Positions 7,196 to 14,655 of a stretch of 43,546 nucleotides of DNA are shown here, one piece after another; within the stretch, counting starts at the first letter, position 1; every line of letters begins with the position of its first letter. Below the pieces are notes generated by a model. The model was not told where the DNA came from and ran no database searches. It saw only the letters and a list, made by a program, of their open reading frames with translations. A program made the position numbers and the translations under genes. Source of the DNA: Mycolicibacterium novocastrense (GTDB lineage Bacteria; Actinomycetota; Actinomycetes; Mycobacteriales; Mycobacteriaceae); NCBI RefSeq assembly GCF_001570485.1, contig NZ_BCTA01000029.1, forward strand, positions 1 to 43,546, written 5' to 3'.

Positions 7196-7729
7196 TCAGC
7201 TGTCCCGATTGACCGCTGCAGCCTGGTGAATGGAGGCCTTGAGCTCTTCGTAGGCACACTCGTGCGGACGGAGGGCTTTCAGCGGTCCAAGCCGAATCGT
7301 CTTCTGCTCCATAAGGGTTCGGTTGAGAACACTCGTCGGCAGCACGTAGAACGTCCATTGCGCGACGTCGAGCGGGTCGACATGTTCGCGGTCCGTACCC
7401 GTGAGCAGACAGAAGACGTACACGTCGGCGCTTCGCCCCGCACTGGCCGCAGAGGTGTTGGTGCGGGCGTCCCAGCCCTTTGCGGGGCGGATGTTGAACG
7501 CGATCTCTGATAGCCGGGTTTGCTTCCACGTTTGCACGTAGGCAGCCGACTTCACCTCGACACCGATATCGCCGATGACGAGGTCGTACTTGTCCCATTC
7601 GACGCGCTTCGTGTCGCGAATGCCGAGTGCTTTGGCCACGATGTACTCGGCCAGCACACCACGGGTGGTGTTCGTGAGCAGGTCGTCGTACGCCCAGGCT
7701 AGAAATTCCTGTTTATCCAAGTAAGTCAT
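7196..7729 (-). CDS. Orphan PD-(D/E)XK-fold nuclease, restriction-endonuclease-like
   Basis: 177 residues from the ATG at 7729, preferred over an upstream ATG at 7774 that lies inside a palindromic operator; the chosen start has AAGG nine bases upstream. The nuclease core is clear: Glu28 in GVLAEYIVAKALG, Asp49 in KYDLVIGD, then Glu58-Val-Lys60 in GVEVKSAAY. The C-terminal part (VYVFCLLTGTDREHVDPLDVAQWTFY pattern, split across about residues 90-125) resembles restriction-type nucleases and DNA-binding holiday-junction-like folds. No methyltransferase is adjacent. It is transcribed against its neighbours, is less GC-rich and is framed by inverted repeats, all signs of a separately acquired cargo gene. 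A defence nuclease or a homing-type enzyme are the main options. Confidence 0.75.
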   Translation of the reverse strand: MTYLDKQEFLAWAYDDLLTNTTRGVLAEYIVAKALGIRDTKRVEWDKYDLVIGDIGVEVKSAAYVQTWKQTRLSEIAFNIRPAKGWDARTNTSAASAGRSADVYVFCLLTGTDREHVDPLDVAQWTFYVLPTSVLNRTLMEQKTIRLGPLKALRPHECAYEELKASIHQAAAVNRDS

Positions 7730-7755
7730 CGTCGAGCCTTCATCGCTTGTGCAGT

Positions 7756-7801
7756 TAACTGCATGTTCCAACATGTAACTGCATGTTGCAACATGCAGTT
7801 A
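7756..7801 (-). promoter_or_regulatory. Operator-like cluster of TAACTGCATGTT sites upstream of the nuclease gene
   Basis: The 12-mer TAACTGCATGTT occurs at 7756-7767 and 7776-7787, and inverted at 7790-7801. The last two form a perfect 26-bp palindrome (7776-7801). A fourth copy is at 7076-7087, beyond the gene's 3' end. The cluster lies 27-72 bp upstream of the nuclease start, where a repressor would control its promoter. The regulator is not identified. Confidence 0.65.
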
Positions 7802-7825
7802 ACCAAAAATGAGACGGACCACTAG
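7790..7825. repeat. Right 36-bp inverted repeat of the nuclease cassette
   Basis: AACATGCAGTTAAC, 14-bp spacer, ACCACTAG: the inverted counterpart of 7053-7088. The outer end lies 135 bp before the next gene. It overlaps the operator palindrome, so the repeat may have a regulatory as well as a mobility role. Confidence 0.75.
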
Positions 7826-7878
7826 TGTGCGACAACGTGAACTGAGCTGCGAAGATCGCGCCGACGTTCCCGACATGA

Positions 7879-7900
7879 GCGGGTTATCTTGTTAACCCGC
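7879..7900. terminator. 8-bp hairpin, terminator or operator
   Basis: GCGGGTTA (7879-7886) pairs perfectly with TAACCCGC (7893-7900) around a 6-nt loop. It lies between the nuclease operator and the next plus-strand gene, about 60 bp before its start, and could insulate the two or bind a regulator. Confidence 0.45.
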
Positions 7901-7960
7901 AACAGTATTCGACACAACAGACGCTTGTAGCTCGCACCCGTTGATGTCATCATCGAGTCC

Positions 7961-8236
7961 ATGAGTACAGCGAACGACAGCGCAGCCCGCGCGACTGATC
8001 GACCCGAGCCGCCGCGTCTTCGATGGAGCGACCGCTCGATGCTGAGCTGGCGAGCACGCAAGGCTGTGCTGGCATCGCGCGGTGAAGTCGACGGCCCGCG
8101 CGTCGCAGAGTGCAACGAAGCGTTGTCCTACTGGCGTATGCACGCGACGCTGCTCCGTGAGCTGCAGATCGACGCTGACGCGGCGCACAGCCTGCTTTCG
8201 GTGATCGAGCAGCATGACGCGGCGGTGTCGCGATGA
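7961..8236 (+). CDS. Small protein of unknown function, first gene of a coupled row
   Basis: 91 residues, not recognised. It is rich in charged residues and probably all-helical after a disordered N-terminal 20 residues. Codon use is like the rest of the element core. The stop codon overlaps the next start (ATGA), and the following genes run in the same direction toward the large terminase, so it belongs to a putative late or packaging operon. The upstream ribosome site is weak. Confidence 0.7.
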   Translation: MSTANDSAARATDRPEPPRLRWSDRSMLSWRARKAVLASRGEVDGPRVAECNEALSYWRMHATLLRELQIDADAAHSLLSVIEQHDAAVSR

Positions 8237-8931
8237 CGATCACCGCTCGCAACAACACGCCCGCAGCTCGCGCCGCGCAGCTCGATCAGCCGCAGCGCGC
8301 GCCCGTCGTCTACACGCAAGACCAACTGCGTCACCGTCGCCGCGCCGGTCTGCTGCACCGCTACACGCGCGCGTTCGATCTGACCGCCGAAGTCGCCGCA
8401 ATCGTCTCACCGCTCGCAGCGCGGATGAGCTATCTGTCCCGACCGGGTGCGTGCTGGCGTGAAGTCGACGCGCTGACCGCCGCCGTGCACGAGCTGACGC
8501 ACGTCGTCGTCGGTCTCATCGCTGAGCGTGACGCTCGCCGCAAGACCGCGCATCTGCCCTACGAGAAGCGCGCGTATGCCGTGCGCAGGCTGGTCGATCT
8601 CGCTGAGCGTCCTGCGTTGCCCGAGATCGACGACGACGCGCTCGCGTCGGGAGCCTGGGCAGCGACGCTGATCGCGATCGCCGAGCCGTACAGCGGGCAG
8701 CTCGCCGACCTGCTCGCGCACGCGCTGCCGCCCGGTGCAACGCGCGGTGTGCGATCAGCGTCCGAGCGTCTTGAAGCCGGGCTGCGCGTTGTCGACACCG
8801 CCGCGCTGACGCTTGACCGTCTGCTCGATCGCGCTGAGCGCAGCCGCGAGCAGCGACGTCGACAGACACCGCCACCGACCGAGACCGAGCGGGCGCGCGC
8901 TGAACTCGCTGCGCTCGGCATCGACTCCTGA
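8233..8931 (+). CDS. Helical protein of unknown function
   Basis: 232 residues, coupled by ATGA to the gene before. Almost entirely predicted helical, with Ala/Leu/Arg-rich heptad-like stretches (about 80-120 and 170-215) and a repeated low-complexity Glu/Arg end (ERSREQRRR, ETERARAELAAL). ELTHVVVGLIAERD is not a HExxH metal site. No membrane segment. I do not recognise it; a scaffold-like or DNA-compacting role would fit the composition but is only a guess. Confidence 0.75.
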   Translation: MTITARNNTPAARAAQLDQPQRAPVVYTQDQLRHRRRAGLLHRYTRAFDLTAEVAAIVSPLAARMSYLSRPGACWREVDALTAAVHELTHVVVGLIAERDARRKTAHLPYEKRAYAVRRLVDLAERPALPEIDDDALASGAWAATLIAIAEPYSGQLADLLAHALPPGATRGVRSASERLEAGLRVVDTAALTLDRLLDRAERSREQRRRQTPPPTETERARAELAALGIDS

Positions 8932-8961
8932 CCCGAGACCGACTGAGAGGCAACGACACCG

Positions 8962-9762
8962 ATGACAGCCCCGGCCCCGACCACTTACACCGACATGCTG
9001 CCGGTGCGCTTTGACGCGCCGCTGCTTAACCCCGCGCCTAACGGGCTGTTCACCGTGACGCAGTGGACTGACGAGAGCGGCCCGCTGCGTTGGCTCGACA
9101 GCGGCGTCGAGATCAGAGGCGCGAACTACGGCGGCGAAGACGCTTTTGGCGTCTGGGATGCTGACTGGTGCGCGCCGCCCGATCCGGCGACCGCATCGCG
9201 CAAAGAGGGTGAGCGACCCGACTGGATTGAGCCGTTCGCGCCGATCACCGTCTGGGCTTACGACCAGTGCGATCTCACCGCTGCGAGCCGTGCCGAAGTT
9301 CGTCAGCGCGCGCAGCAGATTCTTCGGCTGCAGGAGCAGAACGCTGTCGAGCGCGAGTTCGCCGCCCGTCTGCCAGCCGAGGCTGCGGCGACAGCGGGCG
9401 GCATCGAGACGGCTGCGTCGCTCAAGCTCGCGATTGGCTACCTCGAAGGTGTTCTCGCCCAGACGAACACGGTCGGATTCATTCACATCGGCGCACAGTG
9501 GGTTGCGCAAGACGTCGAGCTGTTCAAGCGCAACGGTGCGGTGTTCACGTCACCGGGCGGGCACACCGTCGTCATCGGCGGCGGCTATGTCGATGGGCTC
9601 GATGAGACGATCGTCGCGACGAGTCAGCCGTACGGGTGGCGTGATCAGCCGTCGGTGCGTGAGGCGATCGACGAGCGGCACAACATCTGCGCCGCGATCG
9701 CTGAGCGCAGTTTCGTCGTCGGCGTCGAAGCGGTCGTCGCAGCAGCGACGGTGACGCCATGA
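8962..9762 (+). CDS. Probable actinophage virion-region protein homologue
   Basis: 266 residues. The layout recalls a family of proteins I know from the structural regions of actinobacterial phages: an N-terminal segment with NPAPNGLFTVTQWTD and LDSGVEIRG, a tryptophan/proline-rich middle, a helical segment (about 100-150), then IHIGAQWVAQDVELF, a conserved GGHTVVIGGGY turn, and a C-terminal RSFVVGVEAVVAA strand. In those phages the gene lies near the capsid and head-completion genes; the exact role is not known to me. No signal peptide. The 30-bp gap to the previous gene has GAGAGG. The next start overlaps its stop (ATGA). If correct, it is the only virion-type protein here besides the terminase. 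Confidence 0.45.
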   Translation: MTAPAPTTYTDMLPVRFDAPLLNPAPNGLFTVTQWTDESGPLRWLDSGVEIRGANYGGEDAFGVWDADWCAPPDPATASRKEGERPDWIEPFAPITVWAYDQCDLTAASRAEVRQRAQQILRLQEQNAVEREFAARLPAEAAATAGGIETAASLKLAIGYLEGVLAQTNTVGFIHIGAQWVAQDVELFKRNGAVFTSPGGHTVVIGGGYVDGLDETIVATSQPYGWRDQPSVREAIDERHNICAAIAERSFVVGVEAVVAAATVTP

Positions 9763-10112
9763 CAGCCGGTGCCGCAGTCGCGCACGACAGCGACGTCTAC
9801 GTCGGCACCTGCTGGGAGTGCCAGGGACCGTGCGCCTTCTACAAAGGCGACATTCACGGTTGGCGGTGTCGCGCCTGCATCGACCGTTATCTCGACGAAG
9901 CCCAAGCACGTTGGGCGTCGAAGTCGCAGAAGGCGCGCGACAAGGTGATCCGCAACGTGCGCAGCATGGTTCACGAACACAATACCGACGGCAGCACCGC
10001 TATGACTCCGGGTTGTGCTGCGAATGATCGGCGTCGGGGCGGTGGCATGGCTGCGGGTCTCGCCGCCTCGACGTCGATCGCTGACAACCGAATCTCAGCT
10101 CACGCGAGCTGA
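9759..10112 (+). CDS. Zinc-ribbon small protein
   Basis: 117 residues, coupled by ATGA to the previous gene. The first 50 residues hold CWECQGPC and WRCRACIDRY, four or more cysteines spaced as in a zinc ribbon. A basic helix follows (ASKSQKARDKVIRNVRSMV), then a Gly/Ala-rich end. Zinc ribbons of this size usually bind DNA or RNA. No more precise function can be read. Confidence 0.7.
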   Translation: MTAGAAVAHDSDVYVGTCWECQGPCAFYKGDIHGWRCRACIDRYLDEAQARWASKSQKARDKVIRNVRSMVHEHNTDGSTAMTPGCAANDRRRGGGMAAGLAASTSIADNRISAHAS

Positions 10113-10134
10113 TCACGGAAGGACTGTGACGACA

Positions 10135-10683
10135 ATGCCTCTGACATTGGCTGACCTGACTGACAAGCAACGTCGGCATCTTGAGACATGCATCCACGAA
10201 GCGGGGCACGCCGTCGCGGCGGTGACGCTGGGCGGCGTGATCCGCTCGACCGTGGTCGCCAGCGGTCGCGTTCTCGGCGTCCAAGGGCTGACGACCGTCG
10301 CTGAGATGCCCGAAGGCCGCAACCCCGAAGTCGCGTACAGCGGGCCGTGGGCGCAAGCGCGCTGGCTTGCGGGTCGACGCCCGACGATGCGCGAGGTCCA
10401 CGCGGTTCTCGCGTCGACCGGACATCGCGACGACCGGGTGCTGTGCGCCGCTGGCGGCACGCACACCGGGCACGATGCCGTGCCGCTGCTGACGTATTGC
10501 TGGCCCGCTGTCGTGCGTGTCGCCCAGCAGCTCTACAACACCGGCGAAGCGACGCACCCCGACGTGCTCGCCGCGCTCAGCGTGGACGACGGCGGCGGGC
10601 TGGGCAGCTTCCAGCTCGCGAACATTCGCGCGCGGCTGCGCAGCGTCCCGCCGATCGAGCGGCGAAGCAAGCAAGCCGCCTGA
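10135..10683 (+). CDS. HEAGH (M41-type) metallopeptidase-like protein
   Basis: 182 residues from the ATG at 10135 (AAGGA 11 bases upstream; an in-frame GTG at 10126 is too close to it). The zinc motif His21-Glu-Ala-Gly-His25 followed by AVAAVTLGG is the pattern of M41/FtsH-type peptidase domains. The AYSGPWAQARWLAG segment and the late WPAVVRVAQQL helix are also usual in the stand-alone actinobacterial forms of this domain. There is no AAA domain and no membrane segment. Possible jobs are a phage maturation protease, a processor of helper proteins, or an inactive fold. A hairpin follows directly. Confidence 0.65.
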   Translation: MPLTLADLTDKQRRHLETCIHEAGHAVAAVTLGGVIRSTVVASGRVLGVQGLTTVAEMPEGRNPEVAYSGPWAQARWLAGRRPTMREVHAVLASTGHRDDRVLCAAGGTHTGHDAVPLLTYCWPAVVRVAQQLYNTGEATHPDVLAALSVDDGGGLGSFQLANIRARLRSVPPIERRSKQAA

Positions 10684-10688
10684 TCGAC

Positions 10689-10724
10689 GTCACCGCCGCC
10701 TGAGCCTCGGCGGGCAGCGGTGAC
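10689..10724 (+). terminator. Stem-loop after the HEAGH gene
   Basis: GTCACCGC (10689-10696) pairs with GCGGTGAC (10717-10724); an inner CGCC/GGCG pair (10697-10700, 10709-10712) extends the structure. Located 6 bp after the stop codon, without a T-run. Confidence 0.5.
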
Positions 10725-10781
10725 AACACCAGTGACCGATCGACAACCCAATCACCCGACGACGACACCCGAGGACGAACC

Positions 10782-11078
10782 ATGACTGTCAGCCCGACCA
10801 CCGCGACCGAGCCGACCGATGACGAGATCGACGCCGCGATCCTGCGCGAGATCGACACCAGCCGCGACGAGTTCGTGCCGTGGGCGCAGGTCCGCGAGCG
10901 CGTGCCCGGCAGCTTCTGGCGCAAGGGCGAAGCACTCGCGCGACTGTTCTGCAGCGGTCGCGTCTACGCAATCAAGGTCCGTGGGCGAAACTACGTCGCG
11001 CTCGGCGACGAGCACGACATCGAGATCGCGAAGCGGCACAAGGCTGCGGGCTGCGTGCCGGGGGTGCGGTGCCTGTGA
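10782..11078 (+). CDS. Small protein coupled to the large terminase, probable winged helix
   Basis: 98 residues. After a Thr-rich start, DEIDAAILREID, WAQVRERVPGSFWRKGEALARLFCSGRVYAIKVRGRNYVAL reads as helix-helix-helix-wing, i.e. a winged-helix DNA-binding fold. RBS GAGGACGAACC before the ATG. Its stop overlaps the GTG of the large terminase (GTGA), so the two are made together. Alternative candidate for the small terminase partner. Confidence 0.6.
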   Translation: MTVSPTTATEPTDDEIDAAILREIDTSRDEFVPWAQVRERVPGSFWRKGEALARLFCSGRVYAIKVRGRNYVALGDEHDIEIAKRHKAAGCVPGVRCL

Positions 11079-12607
11079 ACGGCGAACGGCACCAGCGCGC
11101 TGTGAGGATGCTCGTCGCTGCTCGCAGCCTGCAGGCTGCGAGAGCGCGGTGTGCTGCTGCCGTTCGACCGGCGACACCCGCAGAGCTGGCACGTCGACTC
11201 GACCCGAAGTTCGTTGTCACCCCGACGATTCGACTGCTGAGCGATCTTGCGGTGCGATCGGTCAGCGAGCCCGATCAGCGTGACATCGTGACGACGCCGC
11301 CGCGCACCGGCAAGAGCCGTCTGCTCGCGATCTGGACCGTCGTCTGGGCTCTCGCGCGCGATCCCGACACACAGATCGTCCTCGTCAGCTACAGCGACGA
11401 ACTCGCCCAAGCGCACAGCCGCGAAGCACGGCAGCTAATCAACGAGCACGCCAACTATCTGGGCTTCCGGCTGTCGCAAGACAAGACGGCAGTCGGTCGC
11501 TGGCGAGTCGACGGGCACGCGGGCGGGCTGCTCGCCACCGGCATCAACTCCGGTGTGACCGGCTTCGGCGCAGACATGATGATCATCGACGACCCGGTCA
11601 AGGACGCCGCCGAAGCCGACTCTGCTGCTCATCGTCGCCGCGTGATCAACGAGTACCGCTCGACGCTCGCGACGCGCGTGCATCCCGGTGGCAGCGTGCT
11701 GCTCGTCATGACGAGATGGGCACCCGGCGATCTCGCAGGCGAACTGCTCGACAGCGAGCCCGAAGTGTGGCGGCACACCAACATTCCGGCAGTCGCCGAG
11801 TCAGGGATACCTGATGCGCTGCAGCGCGAGCCAGGCGTGGTGATGACGTCAGCACTCGGCTACACCGCTGATCACTTCGCGGCTGCGCGACGCACATCAG
11901 GCGAGCGCGCATGGTTCGCGCTCTACGAAGGTGTGCCCACCGCGCCTGAGGGCGGGCTGATCAAACGCGGATGGCTCGACAACTGGCGTATGCCCGCTGC
12001 GCCGAGCGCGCCGAGCATGACCGTCGTCGGCGTCGACCCGAGCGACAGCGGCAGCGGTGACAGCTGCGGCATCGTCGCCGCGTCGCTCACCCGCGACGGC
12101 GTCGTCGCGGTGATCGCCGACGTCAGCGCGCCGATGACGAGCGATCAGTGGGCGCGCGCCGCTGTCGAGCTGGCAGTCGACGTCGGCGCGTCGGAGATCG
12201 CCGTGGAGAGCTTCGCGGCGCGCGAGACGTATCAGCGTGTCGTCAACGACGCAATGCGCCGCTACCGGCTGAATCGCCCGGTACGAGTGACTGCGTGGCC
12301 CCCGAAGGGCAGCGGTCGCGGCGGCGGCGACGCGATCGCGCGCAGCTCTGCGCTGCTGCAGGGCCTCGAAACGGGCACGACGCGGATCGCGGGTCATCTG
12401 CCCGAGCTTGAGCAAGCTGCGGTGCAGTGGCAGCAACACCAGCATCAGCCCGACGTGCTGGCCGCGCTGGTGGTCGCCCACGACGTTTTGAGCCATTCCC
12501 TTGGGCAGCAGTGGCATATCGTCTCGCCGCTGGACATCGAGCGGCGGTCACGCGACCGCCCGATCGCGTCAATTCCCGAGTACCTGCGTCGCCGGATCAG
12601 CGGGTAG
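11075..12607 (+). CDS. terL: Phage terminase large subunit
   Basis: 510 residues from the GTG at 11075, which overlaps the previous stop; the open frame extends further upstream but only through the other gene. The ATPase domain has the PPRTGKS Walker A with Lys80, then the GFGADMMIIDDP Walker B and VLLVMTRWAPGDLAGEL coupling motif (about residues 165-220). The C-terminal RNase H-like nuclease domain starts at VVGVDPSDSGSGD (about 318), with AVESFAA and a final QPDVLAALVVAHDVL. All hallmarks of the headful or cos-type DNA packaging motor are there and nothing is truncated. No portal or capsid gene accompanies it. Confidence 0.9.
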   Translation: MNGERHQRAVRMLVAARSLQAARARCAAAVRPATPAELARRLDPKFVVTPTIRLLSDLAVRSVSEPDQRDIVTTPPRTGKSRLLAIWTVVWALARDPDTQIVLVSYSDELAQAHSREARQLINEHANYLGFRLSQDKTAVGRWRVDGHAGGLLATGINSGVTGFGADMMIIDDPVKDAAEADSAAHRRRVINEYRSTLATRVHPGGSVLLVMTRWAPGDLAGELLDSEPEVWRHTNIPAVAESGIPDALQREPGVVMTSALGYTADHFAAARRTSGERAWFALYEGVPTAPEGGLIKRGWLDNWRMPAAPSAPSMTVVGVDPSDSGSGDSCGIVAASLTRDGVVAVIADVSAPMTSDQWARAAVELAVDVGASEIAVESFAARETYQRVVNDAMRRYRLNRPVRVTAWPPKGSGRGGGDAIARSSALLQGLETGTTRIAGHLPELEQAAVQWQQHQHQPDVLAALVVAHDVLSHSLGQQWHIVSPLDIERRSRDRPIASIPEYLRRRISG

Positions 12608-12771
12608 ACGGCGGCTACTACCTACTTACTGCTGCACATATTCGGCCAGGCGTCGTGCGGCCACGGGTTTCTGACTAGGGGCGAAAAATGCGGGCTCACC
12701 TGTCAAGCCAGTGGTCACAGTGGCCTCGGGTGATTTGACAACGAACGCGGTGAACCTCGCGATCGACGAGA

Positions 12772-13443
12772 TTATTGCTTACGGGCCAGTGCCGCTGCTT
12801 GGGCCCTCTTGATTTTGGCGGGTGATTGAAACACCTCATTAAGAATTTCGGCCATCAGCTCAATTACCAGCTGGGTGTCTTCATCAGAGATGGGGTCGAC
12901 GAAATCGCCGTGAGCCATGTCGTTGCCGAACTCTCGTACCGTGTGAGCGGCATCTTTGAGGTGTAGTCGAATAAAGCCTTGCTTTTCAAGCTCCTCAATT
13001 TTATTGAAGAGTTTTCCGGCGGTAATATTCTTTTCCTTCGCTGTCGCTTCGATAACTGAGCGACACAGCAAAACGGCCGCGCGATTGTGCTTCTGACTGG
13101 CGCATTCGAACGCCTCCGTCGCTGCCCCTGCGATGTGGTCCGGGACATCGGGGTACACCTGGGTTTCGCCAGCCGCCGGAAACCACGCAAGTCCGCTTCC
13201 AGTCATTTCGTCCGCATAGTCATTTAGGCCACCGCCTACGGAACCGACTGCGCCCGCACTGACACCACCGGTCGCGATTGATTGCGCATTACACACTGAG
13301 CACTTGAAGGCGACGAAAATCCAGTAATTGTCGTCCAAGTACGGCGTCGGATTACCGGCGAGCTCCGAACCTGCTGTGGTCACGTCGCTGCAACGAGTGT
13401 GGCCGGTAGTTGACTTGCACGCCCAGCAGAAGTGGTTCAGCAC
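12772..13443 (-). CDS. DUF4145 domain protein
   Basis: 223 residues. The start holds a zinc-knuckle-like pair (CWACKSTTGHTRC and, later, CSVCNAQS). The DUF4145 domain lies at about residues 105-200: PDVPDHIAGAATEAFECA, NRAAVLLCRSVIEA, and AHTVREFGNDMAHG. This domain occurs alone or fused to restriction and helicase subunits and is often found near defence genes; its biochemical role is unclear. The gene is visibly lower in GC than the element core, opposite in direction to the terminase, and the last gene before the third att-like copy, so it looks like late-acquired cargo. Confidence 0.75.
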   Translation of the reverse strand: MLNHFCWACKSTTGHTRCSDVTTAGSELAGNPTPYLDDNYWIFVAFKCSVCNAQSIATGGVSAGAVGSVGGGLNDYADEMTGSGLAWFPAAGETQVYPDVPDHIAGAATEAFECASQKHNRAAVLLCRSVIEATAKEKNITAGKLFNKIEELEKQGFIRLHLKDAAHTVREFGNDMAHGDFVDPISDEDTQLVIELMAEILNEVFQSPAKIKRAQAAALARKQ

Positions 13444-13487
13444 GCAACAACTACACCACAGGTGCCGGGTTTCTCGCTTTCACACCA

Positions 13488-13503
13488 CCCGGCAGGATTC
13501 GAA
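13488..13503. repeat. Internal third copy of the att core
   Basis: CCCGGCAGGATTCGAA is identical, in the same orientation, to 571-586 and 15969-15984, the distal 16 bp of the 22-bp att core. It lies in non-coding DNA between DUF4145 and Mrr. It divides the island into segments of 12.9 kb and 2.5 kb. Confidence 0.8.
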
Positions 13504-13504
13504 A

Positions 13505-13524
13505 GTTGACGCGGCGGGGTCAAC
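13505..13524 (-). terminator. Terminator hairpin of the mrr gene
   Basis: GTTGAC (13505-13510) and GTCAAC (13519-13524) pair around an 8-nt loop directly after the mrr stop codon. On the minus strand a short T-run follows. Confidence 0.5.
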
Positions 13525-14448
13525 CTAGAGCGAGTCGAAGAAGTCCTCGTCCAGCCGGTAGAGCGTCACCGACTGCTCCGGCTGAACGCCGATGCCATAC
13601 TGCACCAACAGCTCGGCCAGCCGTGCGCCGTCAATAAGTTCAATGCGAGCGTTGATCCGCTCGGCCTCTTCGCGGGCACCCTTGGTGAATCGCGATGTAG
13701 TGATGAACACCCCGCGGTCGCCTTGCTTGGACAGCAGCGCGCCGGCAAATCCGTGAATCTGCGGCCTATCGACCGGTGTGTCGGTGTACCGCTTGGCCTG
13801 AATGTATATGCGGTCTAGCCCGAGAGGGTCTTGGCTGATGATCCCGTCGATGCCGCCATCACCAGATGGCGCAGTTCGATGAGCTGACCCGCGTGCACGC
13901 CCGTAACCCATGCGATCGAGCAGCCGGACGACCAGTTCCTCGAAGCCCGTCGGTGACAGCTTGAGCGCAGCCGCCAATACCTCGCTCTCCACTGCCGCCC
14001 GGTTGATGCGCTCCGCGCGCTCAGCTAGATCGTTGGGCGTACTTGAGTCTTCCTCGGAGATCGACGGCTTCCCGGCTCCTTGGCCATCTTCGGCGGGACG
14101 GTCTCGCTTGCGGTCACGGAACTCTAGATACGCCGGATACGCCTCCAAAGCCTTCATGTCGATCCGCTCGGGGTACTTGTCGAGCGCGGCGCGGCCCTCG
14201 TCGGAGATTGTCACCAGCCCGCGTCCAGGCCGCTCGATGAGTCCCGCCTGACTCAGATAGGACATCGCCCACCCGCCCCGGTTGCCGATTCGTTTCTGTC
14301 CGCTCGGCACCTTCTCGGCCCGCTCTTCGGGGGTAAGGCCGAACTGGTCGGCCATCGCCTCGATGACATCCCGCGAACGATGAACCTCGCCGTCGGCTAG
14401 GTGGGCAAGTACCGGACGCATCAGCGTCTGAAAGTCGGGGATCGTCAC
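13525..14448 (-). CDS. mrr: Mrr-type methyl-dependent restriction endonuclease
   Basis: 307 residues, close to E. coli Mrr. The GTG at 14448 is chosen because GGAGG lies seven bases upstream; the longer open frame has no such site. The N-terminal Mrr_N winged-helix domain (about 1-95; PDFQTLMRPVLAHLADGE, then WAMSYLSQAGLIER and ISDEGRAAL) is followed by a linker and a Mrr_cat PD-(D/E)XK domain with Glu170/171 in GFEELVV, Asp201 in GGIDGII and Gln217-Ala-Lys219. Enzymes of this family cut modified foreign DNA. No methylase is needed and none is present. Likely anti-phage cargo. Confidence 0.9.
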   Translation of the reverse strand: MTIPDFQTLMRPVLAHLADGEVHRSRDVIEAMADQFGLTPEERAEKVPSGQKRIGNRGGWAMSYLSQAGLIERPGRGLVTISDEGRAALDKYPERIDMKALEAYPAYLEFRDRKRDRPAEDGQGAGKPSISEEDSSTPNDLAERAERINRAAVESEVLAAALKLSPTGFEELVVRLLDRMGYGRARGSAHRTAPSGDGGIDGIISQDPLGLDRIYIQAKRYTDTPVDRPQIHGFAGALLSKQGDRGVFITTSRFTKGAREEAERINARIELIDGARLAELLVQYGIGVQPEQSVTLYRLDEDFFDSL

Positions 14449-14642
14449 ACAACTTCCTCCCGCTCTGATGGACGCTGATTGCTCCCGTTCGCGTCGGTCC
14501 GAACAAATTCGTAATGAACTCGACGGTGTCGGGGTGTCAGCCAAACACAATGTCACTGACAAATACCATTTATCGCCTCCACTGAATCACACAGCGCGCC
14601 GATCACCGCGCGCCGTGTCGCCCCGCTGTCGGTCGGCGGCGG

Positions 14643-14648
14643 CATACT
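14643..14648 (+). promoter_or_regulatory. -10 element of a leaderless promoter
   Basis: CATACT ends 7 bp before the ATG of the next gene, the distance expected if transcription starts at the ATG itself. The nearly identical arrangement GCATACTC(G/T)CGCCCATGAC recurs at 15111. No Shine-Dalgarno sequence is present. Confidence 0.55.
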
Positions 14649-14655
14649 CGCGCCC

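Noticed and set aside
7730..7774. Upstream ATG at 7774 as the nuclease start
   Set aside because: It falls within the palindromic operator cluster and lacks a ribosome site; the ATG at 7729 has AAGG at good distance.
10880..11074. N-terminal extension of the large terminase
   Set aside because: The sequence is Arg-rich nonsense overlapping the coding frame of the upstream gene; the GTGA overlap at 11075 gives a normal start.
13470..13520. Remnant of a second tRNA gene at the internal att-like copy
   Set aside because: Only the 16-bp core is present; no acceptor partner, anticodon arm or D-arm can be drawn.
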